From: Defluviitaleaceae bacterium
GTDB taxonomy: Bacteria > Bacillota > Clostridia > Lachnospirales > WQUN01
NCBI GenBank assembly: GCA_009779835.1
Contig: WRBD01000012.1
Coordinates: 1-64,000 of the forward strand
DNA length: 64,000 bases
Reading direction: 5' to 3'
Shown: positions 53,053 to 61,603 of the stretch, piece after piece
Position numbering within the stretch: position 1 is the first letter of the stretch
Layout: the number at the start of each line of letters is the position of its first letter
Notes under the pieces: model-generated
What the model saw: only the letters and a program-made list of their open reading frames with translations
Told to the model about the DNA's origin: nothing
The model's database searches: none
Program-made: the position numbers and the translations under genes

Positions 53053-53553
53053 CTAATGTCTGCTGTCCCCGATGTCGCCGTATAAACGTCTATGCTTTAA
53101 CTGCTCGTATTCATGGGCAATTTTACTATGCATGTCGTTTCCGTGAACTAATTTGTAAACTGCCCAATGAATAGCAATGCTTAACCCAAGCCCGAACGTA
53201 GACCAAGCAGGCCAAAAATAACCGCCCGGGCTTGTCATAGCATGAATCATAATTAAAAAAGGAATTAAAATTAGTGCTATTGCAAGGTGTAGTTTAAAAG
53301 CAAACCTTGCGTGTACACGTCGTCTCGCAAGCATCATCAATTCTTTATCAAAGCTTTCTGTTGATGATTCTTCGTATATATCATCAGTCATGGAAATATC
53401 CATTTTCTCCATGCCGGGAGCAAAACGTATAGCATCTTGCTTATCATCTATCCATGACGCTCGTTGTTGCTTTACAAGCTGTCTTGCTCTGCGTGCAAAA
53501 GTTTCTCCGATTTTGACATCCTTGGAATCGTACAATAAAACCTTGCTTTCCAT
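53053..53553 (-). CDS. 2TM domain protein
   Basis: A 166-aa protein. The N-terminal ~75 residues are soluble and charged (GETFARRARQLVKQQRA), followed by ARRRVHARFAF and two membrane helices (about 88-106 and 116-135), the arrangement of the 2TM domain family, then a short tail with YEQLKHRRLYGD. In other bacteria this domain is attached to histidine kinases or regulators, but here no catalytic part is present. AGGAGG lies upstream. Function unknown. Confidence 0.7.
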   Translation of the reverse strand: MESKVLLYDSKDVKIGETFARRARQLVKQQRASWIDDKQDAIRFAPGMEKMDISMTDDIYEESSTESFDKELMMLARRRVHARFAFKLHLAIALILIPFLIMIHAMTSPGGYFWPAWSTFGLGLSIAIHWAVYKLVHGNDMHSKIAHEYEQLKHRRLYGDIGDSRH

Positions 53554-53577
53554 AATAAGCCTCCTGTTTTAGATTAT

Positions 53578-53642
53578 GTGCGCCAAGCCGTTTTTTGCAC
53601 GAGCAACCGCCCCGGTGCCTTTGGGTGCCTCCCCCTACGCAC
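53578..53642. other. GC-rich, possibly structured intergenic segment
   Basis: A GC-rich block between the divergent 2TM and mgtE genes is closed by complementary ends GTGCG (53578-53582) and CGCAC (53638-53642) and contains the near repeat GGTGCCTTTGGGTGCC. It could be RNA on either strand. It does not match the M-box Mg2+ riboswitch found before some mgtE genes. Confidence 0.3.
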
Positions 53643-53693
53643 TATATATATGTACGAACTTTATTTAAAAAGTTTTAATTGAAGAGGTGAGCT

Positions 53694-55055
53694 ATGACAG
53701 AAAAAATTCTTGAATTAATAAAAGCAAAAGAAACGGAAAAATTAAAAACATTATTGCAAGGTGCGGAGGAATTGGAAATTCTTCAGGCGATATATGATTT
53801 GTCGCCAGAGGAAGAAGTAATCGTATTTCGGTTGCTTTCCAAGGACATCGCGCTTTCTGTTTTCGAAGAACTAGACACAGACCAGCAGCAAGTTCTATTA
53901 CGTTCGTTCACGGACGAAAAGACAATTGAATTTGTAAACGAACTCGCACCGGACGACAGAGTACGGCTTTTAGACGAGCTTCCTGCAAGCGTCGCGAAGA
54001 AACTTATCTCGAAAATTTCTCCCGAAGAACGTGTGATAACAAGTCTTTTGATGGGCTACAAAGCGGAATCTGCCGGACGCATTATGACCACGGAATTTAT
54101 TTCGCTGAGTAAAGAATTTACGGTGGATGCCGCGCTTGACAAAGTCCGTCGTCAGGCGAAGGAAAAAGAGACAATTTACACACTTTTTGTAACGGACAAT
54201 TTCAAAAAACTTGAAGGTGTTCTTTCGTTAAAAGATTTACTTATGGCTGCCGGCGGCGAAAAAATCGAAACAATAATGTCTAAAAAAGCAATCAGTGTTT
54301 CAACGGACACTGACCAGGAAGAAGTTGCGCGCACATTGCAGGAGCTTGACCTTCTTGCAATCCCGGTTGTTGACAGAGAAAACAGACTTGTTGGAATCGT
54401 AACAATCGACGACGCGGTAGATATTCTTGAAGAAGAAGTAACGGAAGATATTTTCGACCAGGCAGGTCTTGTTGATATCACGCACAGCGAGTCCGACCGG
54501 AGCGAGGTTTTGGTAAAGGGTAGCTTGTGGAAAATTTGGCGTGTACGATTGCCATTTTTGCTGATTACTCTTGCGGCAGGGATGTTTCTTGGTGCAATCA
54601 TTCAAGGCTTTGAGGAAATTTTAGAAGAAATAACTGTTGTCGCGTTTTTTATTCCGCTGATTATGGACATGGGCGGAAATGTCGGCACACAGTCTTCAAC
54701 TGTTTTTGCACGTGGGGTTGTACTTGGACACATTGATGTTAAAAACTTTTTTAAGTTTTTGTTAAAAGAAATTGGCGTTGGGTTAAGTATGGGTATTTTA
54801 GTTGGTTTGACAGCCGGGATAATGATTTTTATTTGGCAAAACGAAGTTCCTATGCTTGGGCTTGTTGTCGGGCTTTCACTTATTTCCACAATGACTCTTG
54901 CGTCACTTTTGGGCTTTCTTGTTCCTTTTGTGCTTATTAAATTTAATGTTGACCAAGCCGCGGGTTCTGCCCCAATTATTACGTCCATCAAGGATATCGC
55001 GGGAATTTTAATATATTTCATGTTTGTCACGATTTTTCTTGGGTATATGATGTAA
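53694..55055 (+). CDS. mgtE: Magnesium transporter MgtE
   Basis: A 453-aa Mg2+ channel. The N-terminal domain (about 1-130) of repeated helices and two CBS domains (about 135-255; VDRENRLVGIVTIDD) sense cytoplasmic Mg2+. Five membrane helices follow (about 285-450) with FIPLIMDMGGNVGTQSS as the pore signature. The second pore motif, QAAGSAPIITSIKD, differs from the usual PAxxSGPFxTTxxD but keeps the metal-site aspartate. Its stop overlaps the addB start as TAATG. Confidence 0.93.
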   Translation: MTEKILELIKAKETEKLKTLLQGAEELEILQAIYDLSPEEEVIVFRLLSKDIALSVFEELDTDQQQVLLRSFTDEKTIEFVNELAPDDRVRLLDELPASVAKKLISKISPEERVITSLLMGYKAESAGRIMTTEFISLSKEFTVDAALDKVRRQAKEKETIYTLFVTDNFKKLEGVLSLKDLLMAAGGEKIETIMSKKAISVSTDTDQEEVARTLQELDLLAIPVVDRENRLVGIVTIDDAVDILEEEVTEDIFDQAGLVDITHSESDRSEVLVKGSLWKIWRVRLPFLLITLAAGMFLGAIIQGFEEILEEITVVAFFIPLIMDMGGNVGTQSSTVFARGVVLGHIDVKNFFKFLLKEIGVGLSMGILVGLTAGIMIFIWQNEVPMLGLVVGLSLISTMTLASLLGFLVPFVLIKFNVDQAAGSAPIITSIKDIAGILIYFMFVTIFLGYMM

Positions 55056-58000
55056 TGGCTGTACAATTTGTTCTTGGCGCACCGGGAACAGGGAAAACTT
55101 CCTTTGTTTTAAGAAAGATACGGGAGAAAATTTCGGAAGACGCAAATGCGCCGCTTTATTATCTTGTGCCGGAGCAGTTTTCGTTGCAATCTGAACGGTT
55201 GTTGCTTTCGGGCGAGGGTAGGGGAGCGGCTACACAGGTACAGGTTTTAAGCTTTAACCGATTGGCGTATCGGTTATTTTCTGTACTTGGCGAGCCGCCC
55301 GGGCAGCACGCCGACGACCTCGGTAAACAAATGCTTTTGCGAAAAGTTCTTTTTGAAGCAGCGGATGAACTCGAATTTTATAAGCTGGCGGCGGCTCATC
55401 ACGGTTTTGTTGAGGAACTTTCTCATACGATTACAGAAATGAATCATTACTGTGTTTCCGCCGAAGATTTATGCGAACGTGCCGCGAATGAAAAACCCGC
55501 TTTTGCAGCAAAATTACGGGATACGGCTTTGATTTTAACAAAGTACCGCGAGGCGGTAAGCGGGCATTATCTACTTACCGATGAAATGCCGGAGCTTCTT
55601 TGTGAAAAACTGAACCGGCACCACGAACCGCTATCGCTTTTGGATGGGGCTTTTTTTTGGGTTGACGGGTTTTCCGGTTTTACGCCACAGGAGCGGCAGG
55701 TACTATTACATATCATTAAACGCGCCGCGAAGGTTACGTTCACTTTCACGATAGGGGATGTGGGGGTTAACAGAGAACCATCCCCCCGAAACGAGAAAAC
55801 CGTCCCCCTGTCACCCCCTGTCCCTGCGTCCCCGATACGCGAAACAATGGAAAAAATAGAAATCTTGGCGCGGAATGCCTGTACAGAAATTTTACCGCAT
55901 ATTTTTTTAGAAAAAAATTTCCGCCATCAGAACGCGCCCGAGCTTGCCTTTTTTGTTGAGCACTTTAATAGGGTAGGGGAGATTGCGGAGTTTCAATCTA
56001 ATAACATCGAAATCATCGCGGCAAATGACAAATATTCAGCTGTTTATGCCGCCGCCGAGCGTGTTTTATTTTTTGTGCGTGAAAAAGGATATCGCTTTCG
56101 CGACATTGCAATTCTTTGCGGCGACCGTTCGCAATACGAAAAAATATTACAAAATGTTTCCGATCGATTGCAAATCCCGATGTTTGTTGACACGGAAACG
56201 GATATTTTATCCCATCCGCTAACCGAGATGATTCGTGCCGTGTTGGACATCCCTTTGCGAAACTGGAACTACGAAAGCGTTTTTCGTTTTTTAAAAACAC
56301 GGCTTGCGGGCTTGTCACCCGAAACCGTTGATATTTTAGAAAACTACGTGCTTGCAAACGGAATAAATTCGTATCGCTGGCGTTATCCATTCGCAAACGA
56401 ACAAGCGGAAGAAGGACGCAAACAGTTTTTATACGCGCTGTCATCTTTTGAAAAAATCCGAGCCGATACAATTTGCTCTGTAAAAAATCACGCAAAACGC
56501 GTTTTTGAAATGCTGTATGCGCTTAACGTGCCGGAAACATTGCAAAGCCAATTCGATGAATTTATGCACAACGGCGACCCCGCTGCGGCTCGGCTTACCG
56601 CGCAAATATGGCCGAAACTGTGCGAAGTTTTTGACAAGCTTGCGGAAATTCTTGGTGACGAAAAAGTTACGCTGAAAGAATTTGCCGCTACCCTTGACGC
56701 GGGACTTTGCCAAGCTGGTCTTGGGCGAATACCGCCGACGGTTGACCAAATTGTGCTAGGCGATATAACGCGTTCGCGATACCCGCAAATCAAGGCAATG
56801 ATTGTGCTTGGCGCGAATGACGGTTCATTACCGCCCGTAGCCGCGTCAAACGGTCTTTTTACGGATTACGAACGTAAAATCCTAAAAAACTCCGCGCTTG
56901 AGCTTGCCCCTGACAATATCCGCAAAACAAGCGAAGCAAATTACAATTTGTATTGCGCCCTGTCACAGCCAAGCCAAAAATTAATTTTTATTTATGCCGA
57001 AACAGAACCAAACGGAAAATCCCTTCGGCCTTCACCTTTCTTGGTAAAAATCCGCAAAATGTTCCCGGTGTTGGAAACAACGCCCGCGCCGCTCCCGTCG
57101 GAAGAACCAGCTGAAAACAGCGTTTTTTTCGCACCCGTTACTCTTTCGCCCGACACGGTAAACCGTCTTTACGACAAAACAATTTACACCGCGGCAACAC
57201 GCCTTGAATCCTTTGCGCGTTGCCCGTTTGCATATTACATGAATTATATTTTAGGAGCGAAGCCGCGCAAACTCTACGAAGTTCTGCCAACAGACCTTGG
57301 CGGGCTTTTTCATGATGTAATCGCTGCGTTCACAAAGCAAGTGTGGGGTGGGGCAGGGGACATAATTCCCTCTCGCTCCGAAATCAACGCAATTGTTAAC
57401 AATTACGTAAATTCATTGGAACTGGAAAATTCAATTTATTACAGCTCAGAACGAAACAAACATATTTTAAATAAAGTGCGTCAAGTTGCGGCGGCATCGT
57501 GCTGGGCGTTAAGCGAGGAAATAAAACGTAGCGAATATCGTCCGTTCATGATTGAGCATGAAATTTCAACAGACATAGAACTTGATGGCGGCAAAAATCT
57601 TGCATTACGCGGAATAATTGACCGCGTGGATATTTTTAAATCGGGCGAGGAAGATTTAATAAAAATCATCGACTATAAAACCGGTAACACAAAGTTCAAC
57701 AAAGACGAAGCGTCAAGAGGTGTTCAATTGCAACTTATGTTATATATGAGCGCAATTTTAAAATCGCGCAAATCCGTCGCGCCGGGTGGAATTTTCTATT
57801 TCCCCATAGACGACCCAATCATAACCGCAGACGAAATTCTCTCCGACACCGACCGCGAAGAAGCTATTCTAAAAAGCTTCAAGCCGTCGGGAATCGAAGT
57901 AGGGGAGGCGGGAGGCAAGGCAATGGATTTAACCGCCTTCAAAGAATTCGGCTGCGAGATTGAAGAAAAAGTAAAAGAACTTGGCAATAGAATGACAAAA

Positions 58001-58084
58001 GGTGATATAGTTAATAAGCCATACACCAAAGGTCCGAAAAGCCCGTGCAATTATTGTAAATATATGGGGGTATGTTCAACATGA
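55055..58084 (+). CDS. addB: AddB subunit of helicase-nuclease AddAB
   Basis: A 1009-aa subunit of the double-strand break processing enzyme. Walker A is GAPGTGKT (8-15). The C-terminal nuclease domain has DYKTG near residue 875, and an Fe-S cluster is formed by a cysteine near 724 (FARCPFAYYM) plus C-x2-C-x5-C at the C-terminus (CNYCKYMGVC). Helicase motifs in the middle are degenerate, as expected for AddB. addA, normally next, is absent; a terminator follows. The gene is translationally coupled to mgtE. Confidence 0.93.
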   Translation: MAVQFVLGAPGTGKTSFVLRKIREKISEDANAPLYYLVPEQFSLQSERLLLSGEGRGAATQVQVLSFNRLAYRLFSVLGEPPGQHADDLGKQMLLRKVLFEAADELEFYKLAAAHHGFVEELSHTITEMNHYCVSAEDLCERAANEKPAFAAKLRDTALILTKYREAVSGHYLLTDEMPELLCEKLNRHHEPLSLLDGAFFWVDGFSGFTPQERQVLLHIIKRAAKVTFTFTIGDVGVNREPSPRNEKTVPLSPPVPASPIRETMEKIEILARNACTEILPHIFLEKNFRHQNAPELAFFVEHFNRVGEIAEFQSNNIEIIAANDKYSAVYAAAERVLFFVREKGYRFRDIAILCGDRSQYEKILQNVSDRLQIPMFVDTETDILSHPLTEMIRAVLDIPLRNWNYESVFRFLKTRLAGLSPETVDILENYVLANGINSYRWRYPFANEQAEEGRKQFLYALSSFEKIRADTICSVKNHAKRVFEMLYALNVPETLQSQFDEFMHNGDPAAARLTAQIWPKLCEVFDKLAEILGDEKVTLKEFAATLDAGLCQAGLGRIPPTVDQIVLGDITRSRYPQIKAMIVLGANDGSLPPVAASNGLFTDYERKILKNSALELAPDNIRKTSEANYNLYCALSQPSQKLIFIYAETEPNGKSLRPSPFLVKIRKMFPVLETTPAPLPSEEPAENSVFFAPVTLSPDTVNRLYDKTIYTAATRLESFARCPFAYYMNYILGAKPRKLYEVLPTDLGGLFHDVIAAFTKQVWGGAGDIIPSRSEINAIVNNYVNSLELENSIYYSSERNKHILNKVRQVAAASCWALSEEIKRSEYRPFMIEHEISTDIELDGGKNLALRGIIDRVDIFKSGEEDLIKIIDYKTGNTKFNKDEASRGVQLQLMLYMSAILKSRKSVAPGGIFYFPIDDPIITADEILSDTDREEAILKSFKPSGIEVGEAGGKAMDLTAFKEFGCEIEEKVKELGNRMTKGDIVNKPYTKGPKSPCNYCKYMGVCST

Positions 58085-58113
58085 AAGATGTCTTTATGAA
58101 AGGCATCTTTTTT
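58084..58113 (+). terminator. Terminator after addB
   Basis: AAAGATG-CTTT and AAAG-CATCTTT arms with an ATG loop, followed by a T-run, directly after the addB stop. Confidence 0.75.
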
Positions 58114-58202
58114 GCTTGGCTTTTTTATACCCAATGTTGAGTAAGAACCATAAAATGCTTAAGGGCTTTCTTTCGCTATGAATAAATACATCAACAATCA
58201 TT

Positions 58203-58230
58203 TATTCGTAAAAGTTGTGTTTTACGAATA
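58203..58230. repeat. Perfect 11-bp inverted repeat
   Basis: TATTCGTAAAA and TTTTACGAATA face each other across a 6-nt centre in the space between addB and the minus-strand glycosylase operon. It has no T-run, so it is more likely an operator or protein site than a terminator. Both flanks show no gene. Confidence 0.5.
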
Positions 58231-58276
58231 GATATGAAGTACATAATAAGAGATATTCAAGATTTTCTTACAAAAA

Positions 58277-58765
58277 TCATTTCCCTAATTTTTCCCGCCA
58301 GTTCCTTAATTTTTCTTCAAATCTCATTCTTGCGTTAGCCGGGCTGCTTGAAGGAAGTACGCACCGTTCAATTTCACCAATTCCACGACGATAAAATTGA
58401 TATGCATTGTTCCCATTAAATAATACCCTGGATATTCCCATCTCAGTAATAAAATCCGGTAGCCCATCATTATAAATCGGATTACGGATACCGGAATCCA
58501 ACGACCCATTAGGTTCACACTCAATAATAACATCACACAAAGCGATTCCGTTTGTAAAAATGACGGCTTTTTTCGCGTTGTAGCCAGGGTTATCAAACGG
58601 TTCATCGAACACACCAAATATCAATCGCCAAAACTGATTGCGTGGGCTTCCATAATATTCCTCCTTCTCACGCGAGAGAGTGCTTGGGAAAGTGCCTAAT
58701 ATCAAGGTATGCGGTTTGCTCCCATATAATGGCGGAAAAGCACGGGAAATAACCCCCTCACTCAT
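58277..58765 (-). CDS. DNA-deoxyinosine (hypoxanthine) glycosylase
   Basis: A 162-aa uracil-DNA-glycosylase superfamily enzyme. LILGTFPSTLS is the first active-site motif, YYGSPRNQFW (about 37-46) and GIALCDVI the substrate pocket, VLFNGNNA the strand before the C-terminal motif, and LPSSSPANA the DNA-intercalation loop. This set matches the TIGR04274 group that excises hypoxanthine from deaminated adenine. Its ATG region and the upstream thioesterase stop overlap by one base. Confidence 0.85.
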   Translation of the reverse strand: MSEGVISRAFPPLYGSKPHTLILGTFPSTLSREKEEYYGSPRNQFWRLIFGVFDEPFDNPGYNAKKAVIFTNGIALCDVIIECEPNGSLDSGIRNPIYNDGLPDFITEMGISRVLFNGNNAYQFYRRGIGEIERCVLPSSSPANARMRFEEKLRNWREKLGK

Positions 58766-59139
58766 TATTTAAACCTACCCATAAATTTTTCGACATTAAT
58801 AATCACACGGGTATGTGTTCCACTGCCGATTTCTTTTTCGGCACAGCTTGCGTAGACGGAAAAGAAAATTTTTCGCCCCTCTATGTTTTCTATGGTGGCG
58901 TTCGCTCTTACTTCCGCACCGACAGGGCTGGCTTCTTTGTGTTCCACGTTAACACTCGTACCAACGGAAGTTTGACCCGCTTCAAGGCCGCTTGCCAAGC
59001 ATTCGCAAGCGGCTTGCTCCATCAGCGCAATCATCATAGGCGTGGAAAAAACTTCAATGCTTCCGCTTCCCACGGCTTTTGCCGTATTTTTTTCCGAAAC
59101 AACGGTGCTTACCGTCGCGGTTTTTCCGACTTGCAGCAT
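58765..59139 (-). CDS. Hot-dog thioesterase (FlK-like)
   Basis: A 124-aa hot-dog-fold acyl-CoA thioesterase. FSTPMMIALMEQAA, VEHKEASPVG and GSGTHTRVI are the usual catalytic Thr, Glu and His segments of the fluoroacetyl-CoA thioesterase-like family. Natural substrates in most bacteria are unknown. ATG follows GGGGAG. It is cotranscribed with thioredoxin upstream and the glycosylase downstream. Confidence 0.83.
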   Translation of the reverse strand: MLQVGKTATVSTVVSEKNTAKAVGSGSIEVFSTPMMIALMEQAACECLASGLEAGQTSVGTSVNVEHKEASPVGAEVRANATIENIEGRKIFFSVYASCAEKEIGSGTHTRVIINVEKFMGRFK

Positions 59140-59160
59140 AGCAACTCCCCTACTCTACTC

Positions 59161-59484
59161 TTATGATGATTTATAAGGCGCAATCAACTCAAGCATTTTT
59201 TCTTTCGGCACTGCACCCAAAATTTGATTAACTAACACGCCGTCTTTTACGACCGCCAAAAGTGGAATGCTCATTGCACCGAAAGCTGCGGCAAGTTCGG
59301 GTTCTTCGTCAACATTAATTTTTCCTATTTTGGCGTAATCTACCTCTTTTGCGATTTCGTCAAGAATTGGCGCAATCATTTGGCATGGACCGCACCACGG
59401 AGCCCAAAAATCTAAAAGCACCGGTTTTTCCGATTTTGTTACTTCTGCTTCAAAGTTGCTTTTTGTAATTGTAATAGGTTGCAT
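59161..59484 (-). CDS. trxA: Thioredoxin
   Basis: A 107-aa thioredoxin with the redox motif WCGPC (about 30-34), the preceding LLDFWAP and the cis-proline in SIPLLAV. It reduces disulfides in the cytoplasm. GGGGAG precedes the ATG, 9 bp after the SH3 membrane-protein gene. Confidence 0.95.
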   Translation of the reverse strand: MQPITITKSNFEAEVTKSEKPVLLDFWAPWCGPCQMIAPILDEIAKEVDYAKIGKINVDEEPELAAAFGAMSIPLLAVVKDGVLVNQILGAVPKEKMLELIAPYKSS

Positions 59485-59493
59485 ATTGCTCCC

Positions 59494-60339
59494 CTACCCT
59501 TCTATTAATTGGCTGCTTATATATCCTACTGTTCCGCTGGGTGATTCCACCCGCAACCAGTATAATCCGTTTACAAATTCGTCCGGGACGTAATCGTTAA
59601 GATATATTAACTCTGCGTCGTCCCACAGAATTTCAATTACTGTCTGGCCCGCTATTCCGGGGCCGTCACGAAGTCTCGCACCTTGACGTCCTTGTTCGTT
59701 CAGTGTAAAAACGTCATTGTCCTGCCAATCCGCAGGGGTGAGTTGGAAATCTGCAGTGTAATAAGGTGTCTCTTCATGATATAAATTTTCCAGTTCTTCC
59801 GTGCTAAAATCTGCCGGTTCGTTTTCAGGTTCTTCCGGTTCTGAAAAAACTTCTCTTTCTTTGATTTCAAGCGTAACAGGAACGGCATATTCGTAATGCA
59901 AACCAAATGCAGACACCCAAAGTGTCACCGCAACCGCGCAAATGAACATCAAATGCATGGCAAACTTCCGTGAACGCAAAATCATTCCCTTAAATTTCGT
60001 ATGCGAAAGAATCAAACGATTATTTTTCACCTTATCGCAAAGGCGCAAATAAAGCGCGGAAAAATTGGGCTTATCCTTCGAGTGATAACGAATATAAATC
60101 CACTCATGCGGAGTCTCCACAAATATATAATTCCACGCTCTAAAGAAAATATGATAAAAAATTATCAAGACTATGGGGGCAATTACATATTGAATCATTT
60201 GAGCCGCTAAAAAAATTATCATCCATAAAATAAATAGAATCAAAACCGTCCGAATAATAAAATGGACATGCAGCCAATCTGCAAACCATCTGCCGTACAA
60301 GTCCCCTGCCCTATCAAAAGTTGTGGTAAAAAAGTTCAC
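59494..60339 (-). CDS. Membrane protein with C-terminal SH3-like domain
   Basis: A 281-aa protein starting with GTG at 60339, eight bases after GGAGGTG. Hydrophobic helices are at about 28-62 (probably two) and about 130-148. A mainly outside acidic linker (165-195) leads to an SH3_3-like domain (about 205-281: ARLRDGPGIAGQ, GLYWLRVESPSG, GYISSQLI), which binds wall peptides in other proteins. It may link the membrane to peptidoglycan. It heads a four-gene minus-strand operon down to 58277. Confidence 0.75.
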   Translation of the reverse strand: MNFFTTTFDRAGDLYGRWFADWLHVHFIIRTVLILFILWMIIFLAAQMIQYVIAPIVLIIFYHIFFRAWNYIFVETPHEWIYIRYHSKDKPNFSALYLRLCDKVKNNRLILSHTKFKGMILRSRKFAMHLMFICAVAVTLWVSAFGLHYEYAVPVTLEIKEREVFSEPEEPENEPADFSTEELENLYHEETPYYTADFQLTPADWQDNDVFTLNEQGRQGARLRDGPGIAGQTVIEILWDDAELIYLNDYVPDEFVNGLYWLRVESPSGTVGYISSQLIEG

Positions 60340-60385
60340 GTAAAAACACCTCCAAAAATAACAATATCACAAACTTTTCAATGGA

Positions 60386-60413
60386 ACAACCTAACATTGT
60401 ACGGCATAGGATA
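60386..60413 (+). promoter_or_regulatory. Possible mother-cell (sigma-K-like) promoter
   Basis: CATAGGATA (60405-60413) matches the sigma-K -10 pattern CATAnnnTA; AC at 60386-60387 lies 17 bp upstream where AC is expected at 16-17. It is 31 bp before a spore-type gene. The match is short, so confidence is low. Confidence 0.25.
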
Positions 60414-60443
60414 AATCTATGTAAATCTTTCGGGAGGTAAAAA

Positions 60444-61547
60444 ATGGGAACAGGCTTTTTGGAAGTAGTCGTCACCGCTGCATTCGGTGCAATGCCTATA
60501 GTTGGGGCAAGAGTTACCATATTCAGCGGAGACACTGTTTTGTACGAATTGGTTACGGATGAAAGTGGGCTTACAGAAACAGTCGCGCTTGAAGCACCAC
60601 CGTTATCACTGACGCTTGACCCGGACTTTGACGGAATCCCCTACTCCGTATGCGATGTGAAGGTAGAAGCGGAAAAATTTATTACGGTAACAATTCACGA
60701 CGTAGAAATTTTTGATACCGAAACAAGCATTTTACCGGTTAACATGTCTCCCGCACAATACGCGGGCGAAACCGTAGAACTTTTCATTCCGCCGCATAAT
60801 TTAGTTTCCAAAGAAAAACGGCAAATGGACGTACCGAAAGAAACATCAGTTTTTCCCGGCGTATTAAACGAAGTAATCATCCCGGAATTCATTACGGTAC
60901 ACCTTGGCCGTCCCGACAGACCCGCAAGAAACATCCGCGTTCCTTTCACCTACTATATCAAAAACGCCGCAAGCCATGAAATTTATTCAACATGGCCCCC
61001 CGCCTCGCTTGAAGCCAATATTTACTGCATAATTTCACTTACCCTTAATAGGATTTTTACCGAATGGTATCGTATTCGCGGTCATAATTTCGATGTTACA
61101 AACAGCACCCAATATGACCAAATGTTCGTTGAAGGCGGGCAAATTTTCCAAACAATTGACCGTATGGTTGATATGATTTTCAACCGTTATATCCGTAGAC
61201 AAGGGCATCTTGAGCCGTTTTTTGCGGAATATTGCGACGGGCGGCGAGTGACTTGTCCGGGGTTGTGGCAATGGGGAACGGTCACTCTTGCAAATCAAGG
61301 AATGAATGCGTTACAAATTTTGCGGCATTTTTATCCGAGTGATGTCCAAATTGTCGAGACGGACAATATCGGCGGCATAACGGAATCTTTTCCCGGATAT
61401 CCTTTGCGTCCGGGCATGAGCGGGCCGGCGGTGCGTACAATGCAGATGTGGCTTAACCGCATTCGCGCGAATTACCCGGCAATTCCGTCTATTACCAATG
61501 TCAAAGCAAAACTTATCTGTCGTAACGAATTATTACGAAATTCGTAA
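60444..61547 (+). pseudogene. Spore-type peptidoglycan-binding protein, 3' truncated
   Basis: The first ~345 residues match a widespread clostridial protein of about 480 aa: an N-terminal beta domain (VVVTAAFGAMPIVGARV), then FTYYIKNAASHEIYSTWP, a central helical region with EWYRIRGHNFDVT and DGRRVTCPGLWQWG, and the beginning of a peptidoglycan-binding domain, GMSGPAVRTMQMWLNRIR and YPAIPSI. At that point (about 61495) the family sequence breaks off, and 18 unrelated residues lead to a stop. The end of the binding domain is missing, and the integrase gene lies 57 bp further, so insertion at this site is likely. GGGAGG precedes ATG. Confidence 0.75.
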
Positions 61548-61602
61548 GAGTTGCGAAGGTTATCGGTGTCGTGTTTGCGAATTGTAATTTATCCATACGA
61601 AA
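61524..61602 (+). repeat. Cluster of ACGAA/GCGAA repeats, candidate attachment site
   Basis: Within 80 bp the pentamer (A/G)CGAA occurs at 61525, 61535, 61553, 61577 and 61597, and inverted at 61541. TTACGAA-A-TTCGTAA at 61533-61547 is a perfect palindrome. Placed between the broken host gene and the integrase, these look like integrase core and arm sites. Confidence 0.4.
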
Positions 61603-61603
61603 C

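Noticed and set aside
53578-53642. M-box magnesium riboswitch before mgtE
   Set aside because: Too short and lacks the conserved M-box core; only kept as an unassigned element.
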